Origin: Pedobacter sp014947265 | GTDB lineage: Bacteria > Bacteroidota > Bacteroidia > Sphingobacteriales > Sphingobacteriaceae | Reading direction: 5' to 3' | NCBI RefSeq assembly: GCF_014947265.1 | Contig: NZ_JADCNK010000001.1 | Location: 186,001-250,000 of the forward strand | Length of the DNA stretch: 64,000 nt | Part shown: in pieces, positions 1-8,526 of the stretch | How positions within the stretch are numbered: the first letter of the stretch is position 1 | Layout: every line of letters begins with the position of its first letter | Translations under genes and position numbers: made by a program | The notes under the pieces: generated by a model | What the model saw: the letters and a program-made list of their open reading frames with translations, nothing else | Told to the model about the DNA's origin: nothing | Database searches by the model: none

Positions 1-696
1 AACAGTTTTAACTATGAAGGTAAAAACTATGAGTTACCCAGGCATGGATTTGCCCGCGACCATATCTTCAGTTTCGAAAAAATAAGTGAAAACGAAGCTG
101 TTTTTACGTTAACCCAAAATGAAGATACGTTAAAAGTATATCCCTTTGATTTCGAGCTGAAACTGAGGTATAGGCTAATCGACAGGAAACTGAATTTAAC
201 TTATGAAGTAATAAACACCGGTACTGCCGAACTTTTATTTTCAATTGGTGCGCACCCGGCATTTGCGGTGTCTAATACCCCAAATACTGTTTACGAAGAT
301 TACTATCTGGCTTTTAATGCTGATGAGAAATTAAACTATTGGAAACTTGAAGATGGTCTGGTGGCCGATGAAACCAAAAATATCGAGCTTAATGCACATC
401 AGCTAAAGCTTAAACATGATTTGTTTTATAACGATGCGTTGGTTTTTAAAACCCTGCAAAGCAACTGCATCAGTTTGCTTAACACTAAAAATGATTATGG
501 CCTGCATTTCCATTTCGAAGATTTTCCATTTTTTGGAATATGGGCGGCAACAGATGCGCCATTTGTATGTTTAGAGCCTTGGTGCGGAGTTGCTGATGGC
601 GTTAACCACGATCAGGAATTAACACACAAAGAGGGCATAATAAAGCTTGAGGCAGGCAAAAACTGGTCGCGCTTTTGGGAAGTGGAGTGTTTTTAA
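1..696 (+). CDS. Aldose 1-epimerase family protein (5' end outside window)
   Basis: The reading frame is open from base 1 to the stop at 694-696, so the gene begins upstream; a GTG at 268 is only an internal codon. The visible 231 residues contain LPRHGFARD near the left edge and SIGAHPAF about 70 residues later. These are the conserved histidine segments of the galactose-mutarotase fold (LacX/YeaD-like branch). Family members interconvert alpha and beta anomers of sugars, or bind sugar phosphates, in the cytoplasm. The C-terminal W-C-G-V-A-D-G segment is also typical. The exact substrate cannot be told. The next gene is convergent. Confidence 0.85.
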   Translation, partial: NSFNYEGKNYELPRHGFARDHIFSFEKISENEAVFTLTQNEDTLKVYPFDFELKLRYRLIDRKLNLTYEVINTGTAELLFSIGAHPAFAVSNTPNTVYEDYYLAFNADEKLNYWKLEDGLVADETKNIELNAHQLKLKHDLFYNDALVFKTLQSNCISLLNTKNDYGLHFHFEDFPFFGIWAATDAPFVCLEPWCGVADGVNHDQELTHKEGIIKLEAGKNWSRFWEVECF

Positions 697-769
697 ACTC
701 GTTTTTTATTGATTGGTTATTTATCAAAGTAACGCGTAGTTCTTTATCTGGTTAAGATTTTTTTTCCAG

Positions 770-1336
770 CTAAAGCGATAACCTGCTTAATGTTTCTCTG
801 GTTACCCCAAGATAGGATGCAATAAGTGTTTTCGGAATCCTTTGCTGTAAAGATGGATATTGGTTGCACCATTGTTTGTAACGCTCGCCGGCATTGTTAC
901 TCAATAAAGCCAATACCCGCTTTTGTAAAGCCATATTGCCTGTTGTATACTTTTTCCTGAAAAAATATTCCATTTTGCGTGAAGAGTCACAAAGCTTTTC
1001 CTTGTTTTCAAAAGAGATGGAAAGTGTTTCGGTATCTTCTATACAGTCTACATTTAAAGTGGCAGGCATGCCGGTATTAAAAGCATTTGGGTCTGAAAAC
1101 CACCATTCTTCCATAGCTAACTGTAAAATATATTCTTTTCCTTCATTATCGGTATATGAAGATTTTACGATGCCTTTCACAACAAAATGTTCCTGGCTGG
1201 CTACATCACCCGCCTGGATAATGTACTGATGTTTTTTGTACTTCCTTTTGGTAAAAAAAGATGCAGCATGTTCAAATTCTTCATCTGTTAAACAGATAAT
1301 CTGGTGAATGTGTGCTCTTAAAAAATCTAATTCCAT
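770..1336 (-). CDS. Crp/Fnr family transcriptional regulator
   Basis: 188 residues. Residues about 15-125 form a cyclic-nucleotide-binding-like beta roll (YIIQAGDVASQEHFVVKG and following). Residues about 140-188 form a short winged helix-turn-helix whose recognition part reads IASYLGVTRETLSRL. This matches the small Bacteroidota Crp-like regulators, which usually lack the exact cAMP-binding residues, so the ligand is unknown. It is transcribed divergently from the secreted-protein gene at 1496, and the roughly 160 bp between them probably holds both promoters. Neither neighbour points to a clear regulatory target. Confidence 0.88.
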   Translation of the reverse strand: MELDFLRAHIHQIICLTDEEFEHAASFFTKRKYKKHQYIIQAGDVASQEHFVVKGIVKSSYTDNEGKEYILQLAMEEWWFSDPNAFNTGMPATLNVDCIEDTETLSISFENKEKLCDSSRKMEYFFRKKYTTGNMALQKRVLALLSNNAGERYKQWCNQYPSLQQRIPKTLIASYLGVTRETLSRLSL

Positions 1337-1495
1337 GTTTATGATGCAAACAAATGTACTCTTTATTCCAGATTTTTAAACTCAATCTATTTGTTTTGAT
1401 GAAACATTGGCGTGATAATCATCACATTAAAATAGTGATATATGTCCTTTACTAAAATTTGTGCTTGCATTATGTTTGCAAAACACAACACACAA

Positions 1496-2158
1496 ATGAA
1501 ACTTAAATTATTAGCCTTAATCGCCGTATCATCATCTTTAATTTGCCTAAAGGCACATGCCCAGAGTTTAGCAAAAATGAACTGGTTTAACGAACCCGAA
1601 AAATGGGAAATTAAGGATAAAAACACCTTTAGCATGTTCGTTCCTGCCAAAACTGACTATTGGCGGATATCGCATTATGGTTTTACGGTTGATGATGCCC
1701 CTTTTTATTATGCTACTTATGGTGGAGAATTTGAGGTGAAAGTGAAAATTACCGGAAATTATGTAACCACTTTTGATCAAATGGGACTGATGCTTCGCAT
1801 TAATGAAGAAGAATGGATTAAAGCAGGAGTTGAATTTGTTAATGGGAAACAAAATGTAAGCGCCGTTGTAACGCATAAAACGAGCGACTGGAGCGTAGTA
1901 GAACTGGAACAAGCACCTGCATCAATCTGGATGAAAGCGATAAGAAAACTTGATGCAGTAGAAATTTTCTATTCATTTGATGATAAAAAGTATACCATGC
2001 TGCGTACCTGTTATTTTAAAGATAATGCCCCGGTAATGGTTGGCCTTGTAGCTGCCTGCCCTGACGGGAAAGGTTTTAATGCTACATTCGAAAATTTTAA
2101 AGTTACGCCTACGCCAGATCAGCGCAGGTTGGATTGGGCAAAAAAACAACAGAATTAA
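1496..2158 (+). CDS. Secreted DUF1349-like (concanavalin-type) protein
   Basis: I place the start at ATG 1496 rather than the in-frame ATG at 1442, because the protein then opens with a clean signal peptide (MKLKLLALIAVSSSLICLKAHAQ). The mature part has W-F-N-E-P-E-K-W near its start, GLMLRINEEEWIKAGVEF in the middle and F-K-V-T-P-T-P at the end. This is the pattern of DUF1349 proteins, a jelly-roll concanavalin-like fold related to yeast regulation-of-enolase protein 1. They are usually exported and presumed carbohydrate-binding; no activity is established. It stands alone, with a repeat after its 3' end. Confidence 0.82.
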   Translation: MKLKLLALIAVSSSLICLKAHAQSLAKMNWFNEPEKWEIKDKNTFSMFVPAKTDYWRISHYGFTVDDAPFYYATYGGEFEVKVKITGNYVTTFDQMGLMLRINEEEWIKAGVEFVNGKQNVSAVVTHKTSDWSVVELEQAPASIWMKAIRKLDAVEIFYSFDDKKYTMLRTCYFKDNAPVMVGLVAACPDGKGFNATFENFKVTPTPDQRRLDWAKKQQN

Positions 2159-2177
2159 ATAAGACTCACCCGTACCG

Positions 2178-2326
2178 TTATTTTGAGCGATTGCAACGCA
2201 ACCGAGAACCCGAAGGCTCAGCGAAGCTAAATCTATCTAGAGCGTATTTTTTTGACTTAGATCTCCCCATTTCGCTGTGCTCCAGTCGAGATGACGCGAA
2301 GATTTCCGCCTGCGCGAGAATGACGA
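2178..2326. repeat. REP-like intergenic palindromic repeat, copy 1
   Basis: The convergent gap between 2158 and 2345 holds a degenerate inverted structure. One side reads TTTTGAGCGATTGCAACGCA and the other ATTTCGCTGTGCTCCAGTCG followed by AGATGACG. A second copy with the same word order lies at about 32319-32430. Such elements are common between Bacteroidota genes and probably act as bidirectional terminators or mRNA stabilisers. No coding sense was seen in this gap. Confidence 0.7.
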
Positions 2327-2344
2327 CCTTTCTAGCAATTGTAA

Positions 2345-3646
2345 TTAAATCTGAGCCAACTGATCAACTAATTCCTTAAAACCTGGTCGCTCTAAAGGCA
2401 CTGTAGCCAAACAGGCATTTCTAAGTTCACTGATCATTTTATAAACTTCCACACCCACCGCTTCATTTTTTAAAGAAAGTAAATCATCAAGCAGATAACC
2501 ATAAGCGCTTACTTCTATCCGTTCCAGTAGCATAGCCGTTTCAGTAGAAGTTTTATCGTAAAAACTGGCTGCACCAAAATCGCCGAACAAAGTGCTACCC
2601 TCATCATCAATCAAGGTATTGTGTGCATATAAATCGCCATGCATAATGCCCGCTTCATGTAGTTGAGCCGCTAAAGAAGCAATGGTTTTAGCGATGCTGA
2701 TGATCTGTTTTTGGGAGAGTTTTCTGTCAGCAGGAAAAACATCCCTTGTACAGCTTTCTAAACTTGGCGGATTGCCAAGATTGTAAAAATGATTCGGAAT
2801 CAGATCCATAACCAAGCCTTTTTTATCATCCGGATGGTGCGCAATCTGTCCGATCAGGTTAACCAAACCCGGATGGTAGCCTGCAGCAATATAGGCAGTC
2901 ATTTCATCTTCAGGCAGGCCATCACTAGTAACATTTCCCTTAAATATTTTAACGGCTACTTCAGTAGTTTCTTCTCCAATTGTTCTGTTGGCTTTCGAAA
3001 TAACACCCGATGCACCCTCACCTAACAAATGGCTGATTTCTAAATCGTGCCAATGGATTAATGAAAGTGTTTCTACAGCCGGCGTTTTACTAAAGTTATT
3101 GCCTGAAAATGCAATCCACGAAAGTTTTGGCAGTTGCGTAATCCATTGCGGCAATTCATGCAATTTATTCGCCGCAATCCGCAATAATGATAAATTCTGG
3201 CAATTGCTCAATTCATCGGGCAGTTGCGCCAAACGGTTGCCCGAAAGCATCAGTTTTTGCATCCTTTTGCAAAGGCCAATTTCCTTAGGCAGTTCAGCAA
3301 TATTGTTATTGGTTAAAATTAACCAGCGTAAATTTGGGTTGATCGACTTCGGAGGTACCATTTCAATCCGGTTGGATTTAAAACCAACAATATCCAGCGA
3401 AGGGCAATCGCCCAGTACTTCAGGTAAAACCGTGAAAAGGTTTTCGGAACAGAAAAAAATCTTCAGCTTCGTTAACCGGCAAAAATCTACCGGTAGGGCA
3501 CTTAGCTTGTTAAAAGAAAGATCCAATACTTCCAAAGTATCAGCCAACTCGAATATTTCTCTGGGGAATTCCGTTAAATTTTCAGAAAGCTTTAAAGATA
3601 CTGCTCCTTTAAGTTCGCCACTCTGTAGTGCTAACAGGTTTTGCAT
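2345..3646 (-). CDS. Leucine-rich-repeat protein kinase
   Basis: 433 residues with two modules. Residues about 15-195 are bacterial-type leucine-rich repeats (LEVLDLSFNKLSALP, LRWLILTNNNIAELP, LQKLMLSGNRLAQLP-like units of about 23 residues). Residues about 205-433 are a eukaryotic-like kinase domain: glycine loop LGEGASG, lysine in VAVKIFKG, catalytic loop HGDLYAHNTLID, and GDFGAA in place of the usual DFG entry. HGD instead of HRD is seen in many bacterial kinases. No membrane segment or signal peptide is visible, so it is probably cytoplasmic. The substrate is unknown and no phosphatase gene is adjacent. Confidence 0.9.
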   Translation of the reverse strand: MQNLLALQSGELKGAVSLKLSENLTEFPREIFELADTLEVLDLSFNKLSALPVDFCRLTKLKIFFCSENLFTVLPEVLGDCPSLDIVGFKSNRIEMVPPKSINPNLRWLILTNNNIAELPKEIGLCKRMQKLMLSGNRLAQLPDELSNCQNLSLLRIAANKLHELPQWITQLPKLSWIAFSGNNFSKTPAVETLSLIHWHDLEISHLLGEGASGVISKANRTIGEETTEVAVKIFKGNVTSDGLPEDEMTAYIAAGYHPGLVNLIGQIAHHPDDKKGLVMDLIPNHFYNLGNPPSLESCTRDVFPADRKLSQKQIISIAKTIASLAAQLHEAGIMHGDLYAHNTLIDDEGSTLFGDFGAASFYDKTSTETAMLLERIEVSAYGYLLDDLLSLKNEAVGVEVYKMISELRNACLATVPLERPGFKELVDQLAQI

Positions 3647-3836
3647 AGGTGTACTGGTTTCTAGTTAAGACAACGAAGATAGGGGTTTTTCTTAAGTCGG
3701 GAGTTGATCAACGCATAATCCCACATGCGTTCTTAATTCATAAGGAACAATTTATTTAATAAAATAAACAACTTTGCAGGGCTTTTAGGTTTTTGGAAAT
3801 GACACCGTGTAGTCGAAGTGAAGAATTATTAATTGA

Positions 3837-3904
3837 ACCATATAAGACATAAAAGGATCATATAAGCTCAATATCCTTAAATGTTCTTCAATGTCTTATA
3901 TGGT
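3837..3904. repeat. Perfect 14-bp inverted repeat in an otherwise empty gap
   Basis: ACCATATAAGACAT at 3837-3850 is answered by its exact reverse complement at 3891-3904. The left arm and the bases after it (AAAGGATCATATAAGCTCAA) recur with changes at 30790-30821, so this is a dispersed element. The rest of the 3647-4171 gap is AT-rich and shows no gene; it must contain the promoter of the thiamin operon. Confidence 0.6.
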
Positions 3905-4171
3905 AAAAACTTTACGCCCTGTGCGCTTTGCGGTTAAAAAAATGGAAAATGTAAGATGGATGATGGAATTGATTCTGCTCTACCATTTATTAACCCATTT
4001 AAATAACCATCATTCACTCACTATATTACAAAAAAACTAAATAGATTTCATCTATATCTATAACTCCTCCAATACGCAACAACAATTAAACCTAGCGCAT
4101 TTTTTCTAACACCATAACCCAATTTATTTTTTTATTTGCATTAGAAATTTAATCGCATATATTTACAAAAA

Positions 4172-4243
4172 ACTTTAGGGGTGCCTACGTGCTGAGAAAT
4201 ACCCTTTGAACCTGATGCAGTTAGTACTGCCGAAGGGAAAAGT
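4172..4243 (+). promoter_or_regulatory. TPP riboswitch (THI element)
   Basis: The aptamer hallmarks are in order: GGGGTGCC, GCTGAGAAATACCC, then TTTGAACCTGATGCAGTTA, ACTGC and CGAAGGGAAAAGT. ACTTT at 4172-4176 pairs with AAAGT at 4239-4243 as helix P1. It sits directly ahead of thiS. Thiamin pyrophosphate binding is expected to turn off the operon. Confidence 0.96.
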
Positions 4244-4271
4244 GAAAGCAATCTTAATATTGCTTTCTTTT
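4244..4271 (+). terminator. Expression-platform terminator of the TPP riboswitch
   Basis: GAAAGCAAT (4244-4252) and ATTGCTTTC (4259-4267) form a perfect 9-bp stem with a 6-nt loop, followed by TTTT. It begins at the base after the aptamer P1 helix. This suggests control by premature transcription termination. About 50 nt remain before the thiS start. Confidence 0.8.
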
Positions 4272-4320
4272 CGACCTCCATTTTGGGGCAATCTCTATAG
4301 TTTTTCCAATTTTTCAAAAT

Positions 4321-4524
4321 ATGGAAGTAACTATAAACAATCAAAACTATCTGCTTAACGAGGCCTGTTCTATCGAACAGATGCTTGCTGCTGTCATTTC
4401 AACCGAAACGAATGGCCTTGCCATAGCCGTTAACCAAACTATCATTTCCAAATCTGTTTGGGATACACATGTGCTAAACCCAGGCGATCAGATTATACTC
4501 ATTAAAGCCACTCAGGGGGGGTGA
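4321..4524 (+). CDS. thiS: Sulfur carrier protein ThiS
   Basis: 67 residues with the ubiquitin-like fold pattern and the essential C-terminal Gly-Gly (KATQGG). ThiF adenylates this end and it is then converted to the thiocarboxylate that supplies sulfur to ThiG. The start MEVTINNQNY fits the usual ThiS length of about 66 residues. It is the first gene behind the TPP riboswitch and is separated from thiC by a strong inverted repeat. Confidence 0.95.
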   Translation: MEVTINNQNYLLNEACSIEQMLAAVISTETNGLAIAVNQTIISKSVWDTHVLNPGDQIILIKATQGG

Positions 4525-4535
4525 TATAATTATTA

Positions 4536-4595
4536 AATGAGAGAATGACAGAATGCGCCATGTCTCTCTTTCAATCAATCACTCATTCTCTCATT
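4536..4595. repeat. Perfect 13-bp inverted repeat between thiS and thiC
   Basis: AATGAGAGAATGA at 4536-4548 and TCATTCTCTCATT at 4583-4595 are exact reverse complements with a 34-nt loop, filling the 84-bp thiS-thiC gap. There is no T-run after it. An mRNA-processing or stability element is therefore more likely than a terminator. Confidence 0.65.
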
Positions 4596-4608
4596 CAAAC
4601 ATTTCAAA

Positions 4609-6492
4609 ATGAAACAAGAAAAAACACCAAATCAGGAAGTCATCAGCCGCAGTCCATTTCCGGCTTCACGCAAAATATTTGTACCGGGCAAAATTCATAA
4701 TATCCAGGTGGCCATGCGCGAGATCAGTTTAACGGAAACCAAAATCCACAATGGCTTTGGCTTAACTGAACCTAATCCGCCTGTAACTGTTTATGATACC
4801 AGCGGACCATATACCGATCCCAATGCTGTTATCGATGTAAAAAAAGGGTTGCCACGACTAAGGGAACAATGGATTAAAGACAGGCTTGATGTAGAAGAGC
4901 TTCCCCAATTATCTTCTGCTTACGGACAACAACGCCTTGCTGATGAAAAGCTTGATGCCTTACGCTTTAATTTTATCAAAAAACCTTATAGAGCGAAAGC
5001 TGGCGCCAATGTATCGCAGATGCATTACGCAAAAAAAGGCATTATCACAGCAGAAATGGAATATATTGCCATTAGGGAAAACCAACAGATTGAACTGGTG
5101 AATGCACAATTGGGCGATCAGCACGAGGTAATGAACCACCAGCATCAAGGCAATAGCTTTGGCGCCAACACCCCAAAAGGATACATTACGCCAGAATTTG
5201 TGCGTGATGAAGTCGCTGCCGGACGTGCAGTAATCCCCTGCAATATCAACCATCCTGAACTCGAGCCGATGATTATTGGCCGCAATTTCCTGGTGAAAAT
5301 GAATGCCAATATCGGTAACTCAGCCGTTACTTCTACCATCGAAGAAGAAGTAGAAAAAGCCGTTTGGGCCTGTCGCTGGGGTGCCGACACCATTATGGAT
5401 TTATCAACAGGGAAAAATATCCACGAAACCCGCGAATGGATTATCCGCAATTCGCCAGTACCCATCGGTACCGTTCCGATTTATCAGGCACTGGAAAAAG
5501 TAAACGGCAAAGCCGAAGACCTGACCTGGGAAATCTTCCGCGATACGTTGATTGAGCAGGCCGAACAGGGCGTTGATTATTTCACCATCCATGCCGGGGT
5601 ATTGCTTCGTTATGTGCCATTAACGGCAAAAAGAATTACCGGAATTGTTTCGCGTGGCGGATCGATCATGGCGAAATGGTGTTTAGCACATCATAAAGAA
5701 AACTTCCTTTACACACATTTCGAAGAGATCTGTGAGATCATGAAAGCTTACGATGTAGCATTTTCTTTAGGTGATGGGTTAAGGCCTGGATGTATTGCCG
5801 ATGCGAACGATGCTGCACAATTTTCAGAACTCGAAACCCTTGGCGAACTCACTAAAATAGCCTGGAAACATGATGTACAAACGATTATCGAAGGGCCAGG
5901 ACATGTACCCATGCACCTGATTAAAGCAAATATGGAAAAACAGCTTGACCATTGTGGTGAAGCTCCTTTTTATACTTTAGGCCCTTTAACTATCGATATC
6001 GCACCTGGTTATGACCACATTACTTCAGCCATTGGTGCCGCGATGATTGGCTGGTTTGGAACAGCGATGTTGTGTTATGTCACCCCAAAAGAACATTTAG
6101 GCTTACCAAATAAAAAAGATGTAAAAGATGGTGTAATTACCTATAAAATTGCGGCACATGCGGCTGATCTGGCTAAAGGTCACCCCGGTGCACAATACCG
6201 TGATAATGCTTTAAGTAAGGCAAGATTTGAATTTAGGTGGGAAGACCAGTTTAATTTGTCGCTCGATCCGGATACGGCAAAAGAATTTCATGATGAAACC
6301 TTACCTGCAGAAGGTGCCAAGATTGCGCATTTCTGTTCAATGTGTGGACCAAATTTCTGTTCGATGAAAATTACACAAGACGTGCGCGAGTATGCTGCAA
6401 AACAAGGAGTAGCCGCAGACGAGGCTTTGGCTAAAGGCATGGAAGAAAAATCGAAAGAGTTTACTGAAAAAGGAAGCGAAATTTACTCTTAA
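4609..6492 (+). CDS. thiC: Phosphomethylpyrimidine synthase ThiC
   Basis: 627 residues, the normal length of bacterial ThiC. It is a radical SAM enzyme that rearranges aminoimidazole ribotide to hydroxymethylpyrimidine phosphate. The C-terminal non-canonical cluster motif C-S-M-C-G-P-N-F-C-S-M (CxxCxxxxC) is present near residues 574-583. The core is colinear with the family, for example GGSIMAKWCLAHHKENFLYTHFEEIC (quoted here as two overlapping blocks, GGSIMAKWC and HHKENFLYTHF) and EGPGHVPMHLI. It is followed after 5 bp by the TenI-like gene, so they are co-transcribed. Confidence 0.98.
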   Translation: MKQEKTPNQEVISRSPFPASRKIFVPGKIHNIQVAMREISLTETKIHNGFGLTEPNPPVTVYDTSGPYTDPNAVIDVKKGLPRLREQWIKDRLDVEELPQLSSAYGQQRLADEKLDALRFNFIKKPYRAKAGANVSQMHYAKKGIITAEMEYIAIRENQQIELVNAQLGDQHEVMNHQHQGNSFGANTPKGYITPEFVRDEVAAGRAVIPCNINHPELEPMIIGRNFLVKMNANIGNSAVTSTIEEEVEKAVWACRWGADTIMDLSTGKNIHETREWIIRNSPVPIGTVPIYQALEKVNGKAEDLTWEIFRDTLIEQAEQGVDYFTIHAGVLLRYVPLTAKRITGIVSRGGSIMAKWCLAHHKENFLYTHFEEICEIMKAYDVAFSLGDGLRPGCIADANDAAQFSELETLGELTKIAWKHDVQTIIEGPGHVPMHLIKANMEKQLDHCGEAPFYTLGPLTIDIAPGYDHITSAIGAAMIGWFGTAMLCYVTPKEHLGLPNKKDVKDGVITYKIAAHAADLAKGHPGAQYRDNALSKARFEFRWEDQFNLSLDPDTAKEFHDETLPAEGAKIAHFCSMCGPNFCSMKITQDVREYAAKQGVAADEALAKGMEEKSKEFTEKGSEIYS

Positions 6493-6497
6493 CCGAT

Positions 6498-7112
6498 ATG
6501 GAACTGATCGTAATTGCCAAACCAACCGTTTTTAAAGAAGAAAGTAACCTGATCAACCAGCTTTTCGAAGCCGGTTTACAGGTTTTTCACCTACGCAAAG
6601 AAAACGTTGATGAGGCAGCATACCGGGAGATTATTGAAGGAATTTCATCCGAATACCATCCACGGATTGCTTTACATCATTTCCATTCGCTTGCTAACGA
6701 TTATAATATCCAGCGGATCCACCATACAGAAAATTTCAGGAAGGAAAGGGATAATGTGGAATTGCCAGAAAATAAGATCTTCAGCACCTCTATCCATCAC
6801 CTGGCCGATATCGAACAGATAAAGCAATATCAATACAGTTTCTTTGGTCCTGTATTCAATAGCTTTTCTAAACCTGGATATCAGGGCGTAATTCCGGCAG
6901 ATTTCCGTTTGGAAAAACAACAAGCCATCCCGAAAATTATTGCCCTGGGTGGTATCGGTTTAGCAGAAATCGGTCAGGTAAAAACAATGAATTTCGATGG
7001 TGTTGCGCTCTTGGGGAGCATCTGGAATGATCCTTCCCAAGCCCTGACTACCTTTAAAAAAGCCCAGGCCAAATGCCAAACTTATGCTCAAAACTTAACA
7101 ATACAACAATGA
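6498..7112 (+). CDS. ThiE/TenI-like paralogue, probable thiazole tautomerase
   Basis: 204 residues with the TMP-synthase TIM-barrel pattern (QVFHLRKE, FFGPVFNSFSKPGY, ALGGIG, GVALLGSIW). Residues that bind the pyrimidine and pyrophosphate in true ThiE are eroded: the usual GVHLGQxD reads RIHHTE here, and the phosphate segment is changed. A canonical thiE follows with a 4-bp ATGA overlap. By analogy with B. subtilis TenI, which aromatises the thiazole carboxylate tautomer and lacks TMP-synthase activity, a tautomerase role is likely. This is inferred from family knowledge. Annotation as a second ThiE is the alternative. Confidence 0.82.
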   Translation: MELIVIAKPTVFKEESNLINQLFEAGLQVFHLRKENVDEAAYREIIEGISSEYHPRIALHHFHSLANDYNIQRIHHTENFRKERDNVELPENKIFSTSIHHLADIEQIKQYQYSFFGPVFNSFSKPGYQGVIPADFRLEKQQAIPKIIALGGIGLAEIGQVKTMNFDGVALLGSIWNDPSQALTTFKKAQAKCQTYAQNLTIQQ

Positions 7113-7744
7113 TTCAGCCCTTACAATATATCTCGCAAGCCACTGAAACAGGCACCCATATCGACGCCATTGAACAGGTTCTCCGAGCCGGCGGAAAGTG
7201 GATCCAGCTCCGCATTAAAAACCAGGCTGAAGCCGAAATCCTGCCTTTTGCAAAAGCCACGCAGGCCTTATGCGAAAGTTATGATGCAAAACTGATTATA
7301 AACGATTATCCGCACCTGGCCAAAGCCGTAAATAGTTGTGGCGTGCATTTAGGCCTGCAGGATATGCCTATTCCGGAGGCCAGAAAAATTATCGGTAAAC
7401 ACCAGATCATCGGAGGTACCGCGAATACTTTCGAACATATCCAGCAAAGGGTAGCCGAAGGAGCCGATTATATCGGTTTGGGTCCATTCAGGTTTACCCT
7501 TACAAAAGAAAACCTGAGTCCGATTGTAGGGTTGGAAGGTTACCAAAAATTGATGGAGCGGGTAAAAAAAGCTGGAATTACCACCCCGATTATAGCCATT
7601 GGCGGTATCGAAGCAGCAGATATTCCGGCTATACTTGAAACCGGAATTTACGGAATTGCCATCTCGGCGGCACTCACCAACCAAACACAAACGGCTGCAG
7701 TTCTTGAAGAAATCAGCAGTAAATTCAGTATTCATTCGATTTAA
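7109..7744 (+). CDS. thiE: Thiamine-phosphate synthase ThiE
   Basis: The start is taken at ATG 7109, overlapping the upstream stop as ATGA; an earlier in-frame ATG at 7073 would run 40 bp into the preceding gene. The resulting 211 residues match ThiE: WIQLRIKN, LIINDYPHLA, GVHLGLQDMP, GGTANTF in place of the usual G-x-S, ADYIGLGPFRFTLTKENLSP and IAIGGI. It joins HMP-pyrophosphate to the thiazole phosphate carboxylate to give thiamin phosphate. No thiD kinase is visible in this operon, so it must be elsewhere. Confidence 0.95.
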   Translation: MIQPLQYISQATETGTHIDAIEQVLRAGGKWIQLRIKNQAEAEILPFAKATQALCESYDAKLIINDYPHLAKAVNSCGVHLGLQDMPIPEARKIIGKHQIIGGTANTFEHIQQRVAEGADYIGLGPFRFTLTKENLSPIVGLEGYQKLMERVKKAGITTPIIAIGGIEAADIPAILETGIYGIAISAALTNQTQTAAVLEEISSKFSIHSI

Positions 7745-7755
7745 AAATTACAGAT

Positions 7756-8526
7756 ATGTTAACCATAGCAGATCAAACCTTTAGCTCCCGCCTTTTTACC
7801 GGAACAGGAAAATTTAGTTCGGCAAAAGAGATGGAAAGCGCTTTAATTGCCTCGGCTTCCGAACTGGTTACCGTGGCCCTTAAGCGCGTAGATTTAAAAG
7901 GTAAAGATGACGATATCCTTCATCACCTTAAATATCCGCACATCAATTTATTACCCAATACTTCTGGTGTGCGTAATGCAAAAGAGGCCGTTTTTGCCGC
8001 TCAACTGGCACGCGAAGCTTTAGAAACCAATTGGATCAAACTGGAAATCCATCCCGATCCGAAATACCTCATGCCAGATCCGATCGAAACCTTAAAAGCA
8101 ACTGAAGAACTGGTTAAACTCGGTTTTGTCGTGTTGCCTTATATCCATGCCGACCCTGTTTTATGTAAACGTTTGGAAGATGTGGGTACCGCGGCTGTAA
8201 TGCCATTAGGCTCTCCAATTGGCAGTAATAAGGGGCTAAGAACAATTGATTTTTTAGAGATTATTATTAGCCAGAGCCGGGTGCCGGTAATTGTGGATGC
8301 AGGTATTGGATCGCCATCTGATGCAGCTAAAGCCATGGAGATTGGCGCCGACGCCGTTTTGGTGAACACTGCCATTGCCATAGCTAAAAATCCAACCAAT
8401 ATGGCTATTGCCTTTAAACTGGCTGTAGAAGCCGGCAGAATGGCATTCGAATCTAAATTAGGCACTCAGCAACATTATGCTGCAGCAAGCAGTCCACTAA
8501 CCGCATTTTTAGATGAAGAGTTTTAA
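7756..8526 (+). CDS. thiG: Thiazole synthase ThiG
   Basis: 256 residues. The TIM-barrel synthase builds the thiazole phosphate carboxylate from deoxyxylulose phosphate, dehydroglycine and ThiS thiocarboxylate. Typical segments are SRLFTGTGKF at the start, VALKRVDL (Schiff-base lysine region), LPNTSG, KLEIHPDPKYLMPDP, AVMPLGSPIGS and VDAGIGSPSDAAKAMEIGADAVL. Its 3' end overlaps thiH by 14 bp, so the two partners are translationally coupled. Confidence 0.97.
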   Translation: MLTIADQTFSSRLFTGTGKFSSAKEMESALIASASELVTVALKRVDLKGKDDDILHHLKYPHINLLPNTSGVRNAKEAVFAAQLAREALETNWIKLEIHPDPKYLMPDPIETLKATEELVKLGFVVLPYIHADPVLCKRLEDVGTAAVMPLGSPIGSNKGLRTIDFLEIIISQSRVPVIVDAGIGSPSDAAKAMEIGADAVLVNTAIAIAKNPTNMAIAFKLAVEAGRMAFESKLGTQQHYAAASSPLTAFLDEEF

